Assembly (NCBI GenBank): GCA_003150615.1
Contig: QALN01000011.1
Location: 62,001-126,000 of the forward strand
DNA from: Flavobacteriales bacterium
GTDB taxonomy: Bacteria; Bacteroidota; Bacteroidia; Flavobacteriales; UBA1820
DNA length: 64,000 nucleotides
Direction of reading: 5' to 3'
Shown: positions 1-8,903 of the stretch, in pieces
How the letters are laid out: the number at the start of each line of letters is the position of its first letter
Position numbering within the stretch: the stretch's first letter is position 1
Position numbers and translations under genes: made by a program
The notes under the pieces: model-generated
Database searches by the model: none
What the model was told of the DNA's origin: nothing
The model's input: only the letters and a program-made list of their open reading frames with translations

Positions 1-511
1 TGTATCTGGCGACAGCGTTGCGGTGAGGAAGGTATTCGATCTGGCATTGAGTCCGGGGCAGAAATCATGGGCCGCATATATAGGCGATTTTGCGGTTAAT
101 CCGGCTAAGGACAGGATGGTGTATGCCTATAAGTATTTTAAAGTCATAAAGTTCATGGATATGAACGGCAAGTCCGTCCGCACGCTTAATTTTGAAAAAG
201 AGAAATTCGATCAGACTTCTATTTACAAGTTAAACGGTTTGGATGCCAACGTTACTCATTACTGGGGCGTTTCTCCAACGGATGATTACGTGTACTTCCT
301 CTATAGCGGGCGAACTCCGGCCGATGTTGTGAGGGAACAAAACCAGGGCGAATATTATATTTACGTGGAAAAATACGACTGGAACGGAAACCCCGTGGCT
401 TGCTACAAACTCGACCGCTGGGGGTATTTCACTGTGGACGGGAACAACGGCAAGTTGTATCTGATGTCCACCAATGACGACAATCCTTTTTTCGTTTATG
501 ATATCAATTGA
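1..511 (+). CDS. C-terminal part of a beta-propeller lipoprotein (BF3164/TolB-like)
   Basis: The frame is open from the window edge (phase starts at base 2), so only about the last 170 residues are present. The GTG at 23 is probably an internal valine, not a start. The fragment is rich in short predicted beta strands with repeated turn motifs such as DMNGK and DWNGNP, and it ends in a hydrophobic strand. This resembles the last blades of the six-bladed propellers (BF3164-type, TolB-like) that Bacteroidales export as lipoproteins. The N-terminus is missing, so no signal peptide can be judged. The stop (509-511) is 5 bases before the next ATG, which suggests co-transcription. The family is inferred from fold-like patterns only, and the substrate or partner is unknown. 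Confidence 0.6.
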   Translation, partial: VSGDSVAVRKVFDLALSPGQKSWAAYIGDFAVNPAKDRMVYAYKYFKVIKFMDMNGKSVRTLNFEKEKFDQTSIYKLNGLDANVTHYWGVSPTDDYVYFLYSGRTPADVVREQNQGEYYIYVEKYDWNGNPVACYKLDRWGYFTVDGNNGKLYLMSTNDDNPFFVYDIN

Positions 512-516
512 TTTAT

Positions 517-1161
517 ATGAATACAAAAGCTGTTATTTTTGATATGGACGGAGTACTGATAGACTCCGAACCTTCCTGGGGGCAGGCTATGCTTGAGGTA
601 ATGCGTGAGGTAGGAATACCGTATACTGTTGACGATGTAGCGAGGTATCAGGGCGTAAGGGTAGGAGATATCGTCCGCGCCGTATGGGATGCCAATCCTG
701 TTCCGGAGTCCAAAGAAGGAATTGAAAAGATGATATGCCGCCGTGTGAGCGAACTGGTACTGGATCATGGGCGTGTTATGGATGGTATATCCGGTGTACT
801 GGATTTTGTCCGCAGGGAAAAATTGCCGTTGGGTCTTGCAACGTCGACTCCTCGTCAGGTGGCGGTGAATTTTATAAAACGGATAGGCATAGGCGGTTCG
901 ATAGATGTCATGTGTACCGGCGATGAGGTGACTTACGGCAAACCGCACCCGGAAATTTATCTTCTGTGTGCCTCCAGGCTCGGTGTGTTGCCATGGGAGT
1001 GCCTTGTATTCGAGGATTCGGTAAATGGGGTACTGGCGGCCAAAGCGGCGCGTTGCCGTTGTATTGCCGTGCCTGGCGAAGGATTGTTCGATGACAGGCG
1101 TTACGGCATTGCTGACGTGAAAATACGCTCTCTTTTGGATTTTTCGCCGGATATGGCGTAG
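517..1161 (+). CDS. hxpB: HAD-family sugar-phosphate phosphatase (HxpB-like)
   Basis: A cytoplasmic HAD hydrolase of subclass IA. Motif I is FDMDGVLIDSE at about residues 8-18 (nucleophile and acid/base aspartates). Motif II is the serine/threonine of ATSTP, motif III the lysine of YGKPHPE, and motif IV the FEDSVNG acidic pair. The helical cap lies between motifs I and II. The C-terminal block (VPGEGLFDDRRYGIADVKI) closely recalls E. coli HxpB (hexitol / 2-deoxyglucose 6-phosphatase), so a small phosphorylated sugar or polyol is the likely substrate. ATG 517 is preferred over the upstream TTG at 508, which overlaps the previous stop. A bidirectional terminator follows. The family is certain and the exact substrate is inferred. 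Confidence 0.85.
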   Translation: MNTKAVIFDMDGVLIDSEPSWGQAMLEVMREVGIPYTVDDVARYQGVRVGDIVRAVWDANPVPESKEGIEKMICRRVSELVLDHGRVMDGISGVLDFVRREKLPLGLATSTPRQVAVNFIKRIGIGGSIDVMCTGDEVTYGKPHPEIYLLCASRLGVLPWECLVFEDSVNGVLAAKAARCRCIAVPGEGLFDDRRYGIADVKIRSLLDFSPDMA

Positions 1162-1170
1162 GGCAGGCAT

Positions 1171-1203
1171 AAAAAAGCGGAGGCTTTTGGCCTCCGCTTT
1201 TTT
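1171..1203. terminator. Bidirectional intrinsic terminator between hxpB and batE
   Basis: Perfect 8-bp stem GCGGAGGC (1177-1184) / GCCTCCGC (1190-1197), flanked by A6 on the left and T-rich sequence on the right. It can therefore terminate both the plus-strand phosphatase gene and the minus-strand Bat operon, which converge here. Confidence 0.85.
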
Positions 1204-1220
1204 TAATTCAGTTTTTTAAG

Positions 1221-2024
1221 TTATATTTTTTCAATGCTCCCTGCCGGAACCCAGCCTATTTTGCCGTCGGCAAGGCGTATTTTGTGCCACGTATTCAGGC
1301 TTTCTTCTATTTCTACTTTTGTCCCTTCATGCAGGGAGAATACGTCGCCTCCGGAGGTGCTAGGTTCGCTTTTCACGTTTATATTTTCCTCTGTTACGAT
1401 GGCGTATGGATTGTCTGATAGTTGTTTCTTTGCCGTGAGGTGAAAACCGTACGATATGGCGCCTGATATAAGGCAACCTGCAAATACGTAGAAAGCCCAT
1501 CTTTTCATGGATGTGCTTCTGCCGTATAGGTAGATTGCGAAAAATATGAGCATCGCCCATGTAAATACGGCTGTAAGTATGGCCCACCAGGATGCTGTAA
1601 ACAACGAAACGACTGAATTTACAACCCTTACGGTCAGGGATTGCCCAAGGGGAATTATATTGTCCGAAGTAAGACGACGCGCCATCGACAGATTGTGCTG
1701 TATCTCCTTGTCCGAAGGAGCGAGCACCGATGCCCTTTCATACGCCAGTATGGTCGGCGCTATGTAGCCAAGCCGGTAATAGGCATTGCCCAAATTGTTG
1801 TACAGCTCCGGCGATATATACCCCATGTCGAGTATTTCCGTGTATTTCTCTACCGCTCCGTTGTAGTCGGCCTTCTGGTAATCCTTGTTAGCCGCTATGA
1901 AAAGCGAATCCGGGATTTGCGCGTATGACCATTGCTGGAAAAACAGCGATATCAAGGCTATCAGCAATATTTTGGCGCGTAAATTCCTGTGTGTGCCGGG
2001 AATATGTGTCACAGAGTTTTCCAT
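1221..2024 (-). CDS. batE: BatE: TPR and SH3 domain membrane protein of the Bat operon
   Basis: 267 residues. An N-terminal membrane or signal segment (about 18-36, ending SYAQ) is followed by two TPR-like helical repeats (about 40-115, NNLGNAYYRLGY motif). Two transmembrane segments (about 140-195) precede a C-terminal bacterial SH3 domain (about 210-267, VKSEPSTSGG, GKIGWVPAGSIEKI). This architecture is that of BatE, last gene of the Bacteroides aerotolerance operon. It starts 14 bases after batD, on the same strand. The known family role is in an envelope VWA/TPR complex linked to stress or oxygen tolerance; the biochemical function is not established. SH3 domains often bind peptidoglycan, which is inference here. 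Confidence 0.85.
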   Translation of the reverse strand: MENSVTHIPGTHRNLRAKILLIALISLFFQQWSYAQIPDSLFIAANKDYQKADYNGAVEKYTEILDMGYISPELYNNLGNAYYRLGYIAPTILAYERASVLAPSDKEIQHNLSMARRLTSDNIIPLGQSLTVRVVNSVVSLFTASWWAILTAVFTWAMLIFFAIYLYGRSTSMKRWAFYVFAGCLISGAISYGFHLTAKKQLSDNPYAIVTEENINVKSEPSTSGGDVFSLHEGTKVEIEESLNTWHKIRLADGKIGWVPAGSIEKI

Positions 2025-2038
2025 TGCGTTTACGGAAT

Positions 2039-3922
2039 TTAACCTTTTATGCTTTTGTTTACGTTTTCTATGGCTTTAGCAGCAGCCTTGTAATCATTTT
2101 CGGCTTTGGCCGGATCGACGCCGGCGTAACGTGCCATATTGCTGCTTTCCAGAGCGTTTATAAGTTCGTCGGCGGTTTCGTCCTGAGCCCCCAGGGAAAG
2201 TAACTTTTCACGGATGCGTTCTATCGATGCGTCGGCTCGGTTTATTTTCAGTTTGTCGAGAATGAAACTGTACAGAGCCGTTTCCATTTCTCGGTAGAAT
2301 GACTGGTAGTCTCCTTTGTCCAACGCTTTTTTCGCCCTGCCGAGTCTTTTGCGGGCTATTGCGGCGGCGCGTTTTGCTTTGGCCAGAGGCGAATTGCGGT
2401 CAGCCGAAGAGATGTATATTCGCCTTGCGAGTACTGCCGGAGTGAGAATTATGGGCAGTATAAGCAGGAAGGCGAACCATCCCTTTTCATAGAATGCTTT
2501 TTTGCCGGATGGTTCGAGTTTGCTCGTCAGTCTGATGAATCCGATGTCGTTGCTCAGGTAATTCACATCGGTTTTTTCGGTGACGGCCGTTGGTGCTGAA
2601 GGCTGTCCAGGAGTTTGTATGGCTCCTTCGCCGGTGGCTTTGAGTGTCATCTCCGCCGATGAAAGCGTGACGTATTTGCCTGTTCCGGGATCAAAATACG
2701 AGAATTCTATCTTCGGGATAGCATACGTGCCTTTCACTCGCGGTATCAGTATGAACTGTTCGCTCTGATAACCCTTCAGGGTGGTTGGCGTAAGCGAGGA
2801 TGACGACTGTACATTCGGGTCGTACCTCTCGATTTCGGAAGGCATTTCAGGCTCCGGCAGTTTTATCTGCGATATATTGCCAGTACCTTTTATATCTATG
2901 GACAGTGTGGATGATTCGCCTGTGTTTACTTCCGGTTTCGACAACGAAGCATTCATCGTAAATTGTCCTACGGCGCCGCTGAAATCCGCCGGACGGCCTT
3001 GCCGTGGAAGAGGACGTACCGTTATCGTTTCGGCCGGACTTGAAACCGTAAGTTGTGTGGTACGGGTTATTTCATCGCCCCAATAGTCGTATTGTCCTGT
3101 GCCTACTTCTGCCAACATGTTTATAGACAGAGGGTTTATGGTGAATTTGCCTTCTTTCTGCGGTATGAGCAGAACTTTATAATACGTAACTACGTTGTAA
3201 AGTTCGTCCTTGTAATACTCACGGTTGTCGGATGTGTTTTCAGGCATATCGTTTTCTGTATATACCTGTGTCCAGAAAGAATTGAATTTCGGCATTTGCG
3301 AAACCATCGCTTTACCGATGTTCATCCGGAAATAAATCTTGTATGCTATGGTTATGGGTTCGCCTATGTACGGATTGCGGTTTGAAACTTCCGATACGAG
3401 GTGTATGTTTTCCTTTGCCGCCGCCATAGGGTTAGATTGTGCCAACGACGCTCCGCCCTGTCCTTCTATCGCTTTGCCTACTTCGATGGCGATCTTCTGG
3501 CTTTGGTATTTGCGGCCTTTCGATTTTATCATGGCCGGTTCTATGTATAGCGTACCTTCTTTTGTGGGTTGTACCAGGTAGGAAATGGTTGTCTTCTGCT
3601 CCATTTTGCCTTTGCCGTTCACGTAGTTTCCTACCATGCTGCGCATAGTGTTGGGGCCGGAGAGAATAATGAAATTCTCAAAGGCCGGACCTGCAAATTC
3701 TTCGATAGTTTCCGACGTGGAAATTTCGACGGTCAGGTTTTCGTTGACGGCCATTTTCTTTTTTGAAACGTTCACTTTTATTATATCGTCGGGCTGCTGT
3801 GCCGTGGCTGACAACGGGCAAAAGGCTGCCGATATCCATAAGAGAAGCGCGACGGTCGCCACCGGTAAATACCGTGGCCGCGCCATAAAAGTACTCCTAC
3901 GTATGTTTTTCCTTTTTTCCAT
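2039..3922 (-). CDS. batD: BatD: large periplasmic oxygen-tolerance protein
   Basis: About 627 residues from ATG 3922. A signal peptide is clearest from ATG 3886 (MARPRYLP..., cleavage near ATAQQPDD). The mature part consists of repeated immunoglobulin-like beta domains, with the family pattern of KVNVSKKKMAVNENLTVEI at the start. A single transmembrane helix sits near residue 500, and a cytoplasmic helical tail (KRAAAIARKRLGRAKKAL...) follows. The longer frame to 3979 uses a TTG inside batC and is unlikely. The gene lies between batC and batE. Known family role: BatD of the Bacteroides aerotolerance operon, thought to scaffold the VWA proteins BatA and BatB in the periplasm. The precise start (3922 or 3886) is uncertain. 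Confidence 0.87.
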   Translation of the reverse strand: MEKRKNIRRSTFMARPRYLPVATVALLLWISAAFCPLSATAQQPDDIIKVNVSKKKMAVNENLTVEISTSETIEEFAGPAFENFIILSGPNTMRSMVGNYVNGKGKMEQKTTISYLVQPTKEGTLYIEPAMIKSKGRKYQSQKIAIEVGKAIEGQGGASLAQSNPMAAAKENIHLVSEVSNRNPYIGEPITIAYKIYFRMNIGKAMVSQMPKFNSFWTQVYTENDMPENTSDNREYYKDELYNVVTYYKVLLIPQKEGKFTINPLSINMLAEVGTGQYDYWGDEITRTTQLTVSSPAETITVRPLPRQGRPADFSGAVGQFTMNASLSKPEVNTGESSTLSIDIKGTGNISQIKLPEPEMPSEIERYDPNVQSSSSLTPTTLKGYQSEQFILIPRVKGTYAIPKIEFSYFDPGTGKYVTLSSAEMTLKATGEGAIQTPGQPSAPTAVTEKTDVNYLSNDIGFIRLTSKLEPSGKKAFYEKGWFAFLLILPIILTPAVLARRIYISSADRNSPLAKAKRAAAIARKRLGRAKKALDKGDYQSFYREMETALYSFILDKLKINRADASIERIREKLLSLGAQDETADELINALESSNMARYAGVDPAKAENDYKAAAKAIENVNKSIKG

Positions 3923-3972
3923 AATATTCAAAAGCGAAATGTTTTTTTCTTGAAAACAGTCAAATAACAAAT

Positions 3973-4911
3973 TTACCAATCTTTGACGGCTTTTTTCACT
4001 GCACCCTGGACTTTTTTACCTTTTACTTTGTCCTGTGTTTTCTGTTCTTCACGGCCTATGGCGCGGAGCATCTGCTGGGCGTCGGGCGATAATTGCTGTT
4101 GTTGCGGAGTATTGCCTCCGGAAGGTACGTTCTGATTGTTTTTGTCGTCCTTATTGTCCCCGTTGTTGTTATTGTCTTTATCCTTGTCTTTATTGTCGTT
4201 ATTATCGTTGTTATTTTGATTGTTATCTTTGTTCTTATCGTCCTGATTGTTCTGATTGTCTTTGTTGTCGTCTTTGTCTTTATTGTTGTCCTTATCCTTG
4301 TTGTTGTCTTTATTGTTGTTGTCTTTGTTCTTATCGTCCTGATTGTCTTTGTTATCCTTATTATCGTTCTTGTTGTCCTGGTTATTTTGATCCTGCTGGT
4401 TTTGCTGGTTTTGCTGGTTGTTCTGGTTGTTTTGGTTTTGTTGCTGATCTTTGAGTAGTTTTTGGGCCAGCGCCAGATTGTAGCGCGCCTGTTCGTCGGT
4501 CGGATCTCGGCGAAGGGCATCCTTATACAGTTTTATCGCTTCCCCGTAGTTTTTGCCGTCCATTTCGATACCGGCCAGGTTGTAAAATATGTCCGTTTTT
4601 TCCTTTTCGTCGGCCGTGTTGAGAAGTGATTTCATCCAGGCGGCTTTGGCAGTGCCGGGGTTGCCTCCCAGATATGACGAGTTGCCCAGATTGTACAGGG
4701 CTGTGGAATATGTCGAGTCCAGTGCTGCGGCTGCGGCAAAAAGAGAGTCTGAGGCGGCATATTCGGCCATTTTGTACAGTTTGTTGCCTTTGCGGACGAG
4801 GTCTTTTTTAGCTATGTCCGTATTCTGCGCATGCGCCTGCGGGAAAATGCAGAGGGTAATTGCAAGAATCAAAAAATATGTAAGCGGTGCTTTTTTCATC
4901 TTCTTCTCCAT
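3973..4911 (-). CDS. batC: BatC: TPR protein with a long Asn/Asp/Lys/Gln linker
   Basis: 312 residues. A signal peptide (about 1-28, ending AHAQ) is followed by TPR repeats (about 35-155: YKMAEYAASDSLF, LYNLGNSSYL, IFYNLAGIEMDGKNYGEAI). An extremely biased tract of about 105 residues, almost only N, D, K and Q, follows (about 157-262, bases 4126-4443). The C-terminal helix ends in basic residues. BatC is the periplasmic TPR protein of the Bat complex. The linker comes from runs of AAY/GAY/CAR codons, and its length may vary by slippage. It is 7 bases downstream of batB. The TPR assignment is firm; the role of the linker is unknown. Confidence 0.87.
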   Translation of the reverse strand: MEKKMKKAPLTYFLILAITLCIFPQAHAQNTDIAKKDLVRKGNKLYKMAEYAASDSLFAAAAALDSTYSTALYNLGNSSYLGGNPGTAKAAWMKSLLNTADEKEKTDIFYNLAGIEMDGKNYGEAIKLYKDALRRDPTDEQARYNLALAQKLLKDQQQNQNNQNNQQNQQNQQDQNNQDNKNDNKDNKDNQDDKNKDNNNKDNNKDKDNNKDKDDNKDNQNNQDDKNKDNNQNNNDNNDNKDKDKDNNNNGDNKDDKNNQNVPSGGNTPQQQQLSPDAQQMLRAIGREEQKTQDKVKGKKVQGAVKKAVKDW

Positions 4912-4918
4912 AGGTTTG

Positions 4919-5977
4919 TCAGTCTTCGTCCTGGGGTTTTTCTTCCCCGAAAAGGTTGTAACGGCTAAGCATCCTGCTGCGGCGGAAGCTTATCAAGGTA
5001 TCCAGTACCAGGAACAGCAATGCGGCTCCGGCGAACCACTGGTAGCGGTCCTTGTATTCGATAACCTCGGCTTCGCCGTATTCGTTCTTTGCGTTTTTGC
5101 CCAGAACGTCTTTTATCTTGTTTACCACGGTCGCTGTCGAAGTGCCGTCAATGTAATCTCCGGATGCGGCGGAAGCTATGTTTTTCAGGGTCTGCGAATC
5201 GGCTTTTGTCACTACCACATTGCCTTCGATGTCTTTCTTGTAAGAAGTGACTATGCCGTTTTGTTTTATGGGTATCGGACCGCCCTTTGCCGTTCCTACG
5301 CCAACGGTATATATCTTCACACCTCTGGCGTTTGCCGCCTGTGCCGTAGATACGGCATCGGTATCCTCGCCGTGGTCTTCACCGTCGGAGATGATGACCA
5401 GCAGTTTGTTTTTTACCGAAGGGTCGTCGAAATAACGTCCGGAAAGGCTTATCGCCTGTCCGATTGATGTTCCCTGCGAGGATACCATTGACGGATCGGC
5501 TGTGGGAAGGAACATCTTGGCGGCGGAATAGTCGCTCGTTATCGGCAGGAGCGGATAGGCGCTTCCGGCATATACGATGATGCCTACACGGTCGCCTCCC
5601 AGTGCGTCTATAGTGCGGGATATTATCTGTTTGGCTTTGTCCAGACGGTTTGGAACCACGTCTTCGGCTTTCATGGACAGCGAAACGTCGAGTGCGAACA
5701 CCACATCCGAGCCCTGCACTTTTATCTTTTCCATCTTGGTGCCTATGCGCGGATTGACCAACGCCAGGGATAGCATCGCTATGGCCAGGGAATAAAACAC
5801 GTATTTCCATACCAGTGCTGCCGTACTTTTGTACGGCGCCAGTATCATCATAAGGCGCGGCGATGCGAATGCCTGCCGTTTGTTCTTCCGGTAGTGCATC
5901 ACGTAGGCAAAAAGCCCCCACAAGAGCGGTATTAACAGCAAAAGCTGAAAGTATGCGGGTCTGTCCAGTTCGTACAT
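4919..5977 (-). CDS. batB: BatB: membrane-anchored von Willebrand factor A protein
   Basis: 352 residues. Two N-terminal membrane segments (about 8-27 and 55-75) precede a VWA domain with an intact MIDAS: DVSLS at about 96-100 in place of canonical DxSxS, then the GTSIGQ threonine and the ISDGEDHG aspartate. A C-terminal membrane helix (about 315-335) and a short charged tail follow. The first domain resembles the BatA_N/Aerotolerance regulator N-terminal module. Spacing is 24 bases from batA and 7 bases to batC. Known role: partner of BatA in the aerotolerance operon, probably with the VWA domain in the periplasm and metal-dependent protein binding. Confidence is high because of operon context. 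Confidence 0.9.
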   Translation of the reverse strand: MYELDRPAYFQLLLLIPLLWGLFAYVMHYRKNKRQAFASPRLMMILAPYKSTAALVWKYVFYSLAIAMLSLALVNPRIGTKMEKIKVQGSDVVFALDVSLSMKAEDVVPNRLDKAKQIISRTIDALGGDRVGIIVYAGSAYPLLPITSDYSAAKMFLPTADPSMVSSQGTSIGQAISLSGRYFDDPSVKNKLLVIISDGEDHGEDTDAVSTAQAANARGVKIYTVGVGTAKGGPIPIKQNGIVTSYKKDIEGNVVVTKADSQTLKNIASAASGDYIDGTSTATVVNKIKDVLGKNAKNEYGEAEVIEYKDRYQWFAGAALLFLVLDTLISFRRSRMLSRYNLFGEEKPQDED

Positions 5978-6001
5978 TTTTTCCTTCCGTTACTTTGAAA
6001 A

Positions 6002-7009
6002 TTATAAAAACCCTTTATATACCGTCGAACGCAAAAGTGTTTCCAACGCAAAAAGTATGAGTGCCGCCAGAAGCCAGGGCCGGAACATTTCGGCGTAATT
6101 GTAGTACTTGATGTCTTCGACCTTGCTTTTTTCCAGTGAATCTATCTCCTTGTATATTGCGCTTAGTTTGTCTTCGTCCGTGGCGCGGAAATATTTCCCG
6201 CCGGTCTCCGTAGCGATGTCTTTCATGAGGCGTTCGTCTATCTCCACAGGCATTTTCTGGTACACGATACGCCCGGTGCGCGGATCCTTGCCGATGGGGT
6301 AGTCAGCAAGCCCGTTTGTGCCGATGCCTATCGTGTAAACTTTTATGCCCAGTTTCTTTGCTACCGAGGCCACTGTACGCGGGTCCACGAAGCCGTCGTT
6401 GTTGACTCCGTCGGTGAGCAGTATTATGACTTTGCTTTTGGCCTCGGAATCCTTTAACCGGTTTATAGCCGTGCCCAGTCCCATGCCAATGGCCGTCGTT
6501 TCGCCTATCAGGCCTTGTTCCAGGTCGTTTATCGCCTGGACTATTATTCGCTTGTCGGTGGTCAGAGGCGTCTGGGTAAATGCTTCGGTGGCATAAGTTA
6601 CAAGGGCTATGCGGTCGCCGGCGCGCCCTTCGACAAATTGCGCCGCCACTTTCTTGAGCGCTTCCAACCGGTTAGGTTTGAGGTCGGCCGCCATCATCGA
6701 GCCGGATAGGTCTATCGCCATTGCGATATCCACACCAAGTCCCGAACGCGTTTTCGTGCTTACCTCCACATCGCGCGGGCGTGTCATGGCAATTATTATA
6801 CACGATATGGCGGCTAGGCGAAGCACCCACAACACAACGCGCGAACGCGATACGATGTCGGGCGCGAGCACGAAACCTCGTATGCTCGATATTTTAAGGT
6901 ACGGATACAGCCTGTTGCCCATCCACCACAAGTATCCGGCCAGAAGCGGAACGAGCAGCAGAAGCCAGAAAAAGCCTTTGTTAACTATTTCGAAATTATT
7001 CTCCGTCAT
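6002..7009 (-). CDS. batA: BatA: membrane-anchored von Willebrand factor A protein
   Basis: 335 residues with the same plan as the neighbouring BatB: an N-terminal BatA-type membrane module (two hydrophobic segments, about 10-30 and 58-75), a VWA domain with MIDAS residues DLSGS (about 93-97), TAIGMG and LTDGVNNDG, and a C-terminal transmembrane helix (about 310-328). The start overlaps the stop of the upstream gene by 14 bases, a sign of translational coupling. The family is certain. In other Bacteroidales these proteins contribute to aerotolerance or stress resistance, but the substrate of the MoxR-VWA system is unknown. Confidence 0.9.
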   Translation of the reverse strand: MTENNFEIVNKGFFWLLLLVPLLAGYLWWMGNRLYPYLKISSIRGFVLAPDIVSRSRVVLWVLRLAAISCIIIAMTRPRDVEVSTKTRSGLGVDIAMAIDLSGSMMAADLKPNRLEALKKVAAQFVEGRAGDRIALVTYATEAFTQTPLTTDKRIIVQAINDLEQGLIGETTAIGMGLGTAINRLKDSEAKSKVIILLTDGVNNDGFVDPRTVASVAKKLGIKVYTIGIGTNGLADYPIGKDPRTGRIVYQKMPVEIDERLMKDIATETGGKYFRATDEDKLSAIYKEIDSLEKSKVEDIKYYNYAEMFRPWLLAALILFALETLLRSTVYKGFL

Positions 7010-8018
7010 CGTTTTTGCCTTTTTGTTTTGCCTGTTTGCCTCCGGGTTCTTCGTCCGTTTTTTCTTCTTCCTCTTCGGGGCGCAAGGTGTCTATTATGTT
7101 CTCGGTGTACAGGCGGTATCGCTCGTTATCGGCATCTGAGGGGTACATCTTGGCGAATTTGACAAGGTCGGCATCCATCAGAAGGTCCCGCAGTTTGGAG
7201 TATTCTTCTTTTGAAAGCTTCAATTTGCGCACATCCTTTAGTATCTCGTCGGACGTGCTTTCCGGGGCTGGCAATCCGTATTGTTCGTCAAGGTACAGCC
7301 TTATTACGTCCGTAAGGGCCACGTAAAAGTCTTTTATGCGTCCTTTCTGCACCAGATGTTCCTCGTCGAGCCTGTTCAGGCGGAACTTGGCCCTCTCGTA
7401 AGGGCTGAGGAGCATTTCAGGCGGTATTTTTGCCTCTTTGCGCCGACGGGCAAGACGTACCGTTTCCCATATCAGCAATGCCAGTACTGCCAGAACTATC
7501 AGCACCCAGTAGTATTTTTTCCATATCTCCCCGGCCGTGTACGGTTCGGGGCGGATGTCCTTGATGCTGTACCTGGCCTGTTTGAGTGTATCGACCTCGA
7601 CCGTAGCCACATCAACCGTAAAAGGATCCGTGGCGAGTATCTGATCGCCTGCCTTTATCTCTACGGCAGGGACGCGGTATTTGCCCTTGTCGAAAGACGT
7701 AAGGCTGTAAGTGACCTTGTAAACGGCATCGTCCTTTTTATATGAGGTATCTATGTCCGACATTCCGACCACTTCCATGCTGTCGCTGGCGAACTGTATG
7801 TCCGGAAACGACACTTCATCGTTTTTTTTGGCACGCACTTCGATGTTCAGTTTTATCTGTTCGCCGATGCGGATTTTGGTCGTGTCGGTACTCCATTTAA
7901 TGGCTGGCATGTCCTGTGCGTGCCCGCAAAACGGGAATGCCGCGGCCATCAGTACGAACAGGATGCCCGTTCCGATTTTCTTACCTCTGTTTGAAATATC
8001 CAAGTAATTTCTTAGCAT
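6996..8018 (-). CDS. BatD-like / DUF4381-type membrane protein of the Bat operon
   Basis: 340 residues. An N-terminal signal segment (about 15-35, ending CGHAQ) precedes an immunoglobulin-like periplasmic domain of about 130 residues that resembles the first domain of BatD (WSTDTTKIRIGEQIKLNIEV). One transmembrane helix follows (about 170-190, YYWVLIVLAVLALLIWETV), then a cytoplasmic domain with Arg/Lys-rich helices and a Glu- and Lys-rich tail. In many Bacteroidota operons the gene between DUF58 and batA has this form, and it likely supplies a second BatD-type scaffold. Its start lies 38 bases inside the DUF58 gene. The name is left open because the assignment rests on architecture and position. 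Confidence 0.75.
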   Translation of the reverse strand: MLRNYLDISNRGKKIGTGILFVLMAAAFPFCGHAQDMPAIKWSTDTTKIRIGEQIKLNIEVRAKKNDEVSFPDIQFASDSMEVVGMSDIDTSYKKDDAVYKVTYSLTSFDKGKYRVPAVEIKAGDQILATDPFTVDVATVEVDTLKQARYSIKDIRPEPYTAGEIWKKYYWVLIVLAVLALLIWETVRLARRRKEAKIPPEMLLSPYERAKFRLNRLDEEHLVQKGRIKDFYVALTDVIRLYLDEQYGLPAPESTSDEILKDVRKLKLSKEEYSKLRDLLMDADLVKFAKMYPSDADNERYRLYTENIIDTLRPEEEEEKTDEEPGGKQAKQKGKNDDGE

Positions 8019-8844
8019 AATCGTCTTTTGTGCTTGTGCTTATCGTTCCCGCTCCGCTATGTCGGAATGCATCCTCGAAATACGCAACGCGCCGGCCATA
8101 CTGATCGCGGTAAGACTTTTTCACGGCTTTGGCCGATGTGTTTGTCCATTGGTAGCGTCCCGTTTCGTCGTGGCGCATCAATACAAGGCCCAAATCCGGA
8201 ATATCCTGTTCCGCCGGGTCGAAAATGCGTATTCCGGTGATGTCGTGTTTTCTGGCCACTACCTTCAGGGCTTCCGAATAATCGGCGTCTATGAAGTCCG
8301 AAAGCAGGAATACGATGGCTTTTTTCCTGAGTATTCCGAACATGTATTCCAATGCGGCTCCTATGTTCGTCCGATGGCTCTTTGGTTGAAACTCTATCAA
8401 CTCGCGTATTATCCTCAGAACGTGCATGCGCCCTTTTGCCGGAGGAATGAAAAGCTCCACTTGGTCAGAAAAGAGCATAAGCCCTATTTTGTCGTTGTTC
8501 CCCATGGCCGAAAAGGCGAGTGTGGCGCTTATCTCGGTAATGATGTCGCGCTTTGTCACATCGCCGGTGCCGAAATATTCGGAACCGGAGATATCGACGG
8601 CGAGCATCATTGTCAGCTCCCGCTCCTCCTCGAATACTTTGACGTGCGGCTGGCTGGTCTTTGCCGTTACGTTCCAGTCGATATTGCGCACGTCGTCGCC
8701 GAACTGGTATGCGCGCACCTCGCTGAAAGTCATGCCGCGCCCTTTGAACGAGCTGTGATACTCGCCCGAAAAGACGTGGTCTGACAACCGTCTGGTCTTG
8801 ATTTCTATCTTGCGGACTTTCTTAAGTACTTCCTTTACGTCCAT
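7981..8844 (-). CDS. DUF58 domain protein (MoxR-associated VWA-like)
   Basis: 287 residues, no signal peptide. It has the family signature FKGRGMTFSEVRAYQFGDD followed by RNIDWNVTAK (about residues 35-62), then a VWA-like half with DISGSEYFGT (about 94-103) and LLSDFID (about 180). This is the soluble DUF58 protein encoded between moxR and the bat genes in most MoxR-Bat clusters. It is 59 bases downstream of moxR and overlaps the next gene by 38 bases. The MIDAS-like DxSGS motif suggests metal-dependent protein binding. A role as adaptor between the MoxR ATPase and membrane VWA proteins is inference. Confidence 0.88.
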   Translation of the reverse strand: MDVKEVLKKVRKIEIKTRRLSDHVFSGEYHSSFKGRGMTFSEVRAYQFGDDVRNIDWNVTAKTSQPHVKVFEEERELTMMLAVDISGSEYFGTGDVTKRDIITEISATLAFSAMGNNDKIGLMLFSDQVELFIPPAKGRMHVLRIIRELIEFQPKSHRTNIGAALEYMFGILRKKAIVFLLSDFIDADYSEALKVVARKHDITGIRIFDPAEQDIPDLGLVLMRHDETGRYQWTNTSAKAVKKSYRDQYGRRVAYFEDAFRHSGAGTISTSTKDDYAKKLLGYFKQR

Positions 8845-8903
8845 TTCTCTTTAAGATCCGTTCCGTCCGCTTAAATGCGGTTTATTTATTAAATTCTGCG
8901 GGG

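Noticed and set aside
4056-4520. ORFs of 120-155 codons on both strands inside batC
   Set aside because: Produced by the repeated triplets of the Asn/Asp/Lys/Gln linker; composition is meaningless in other frames.
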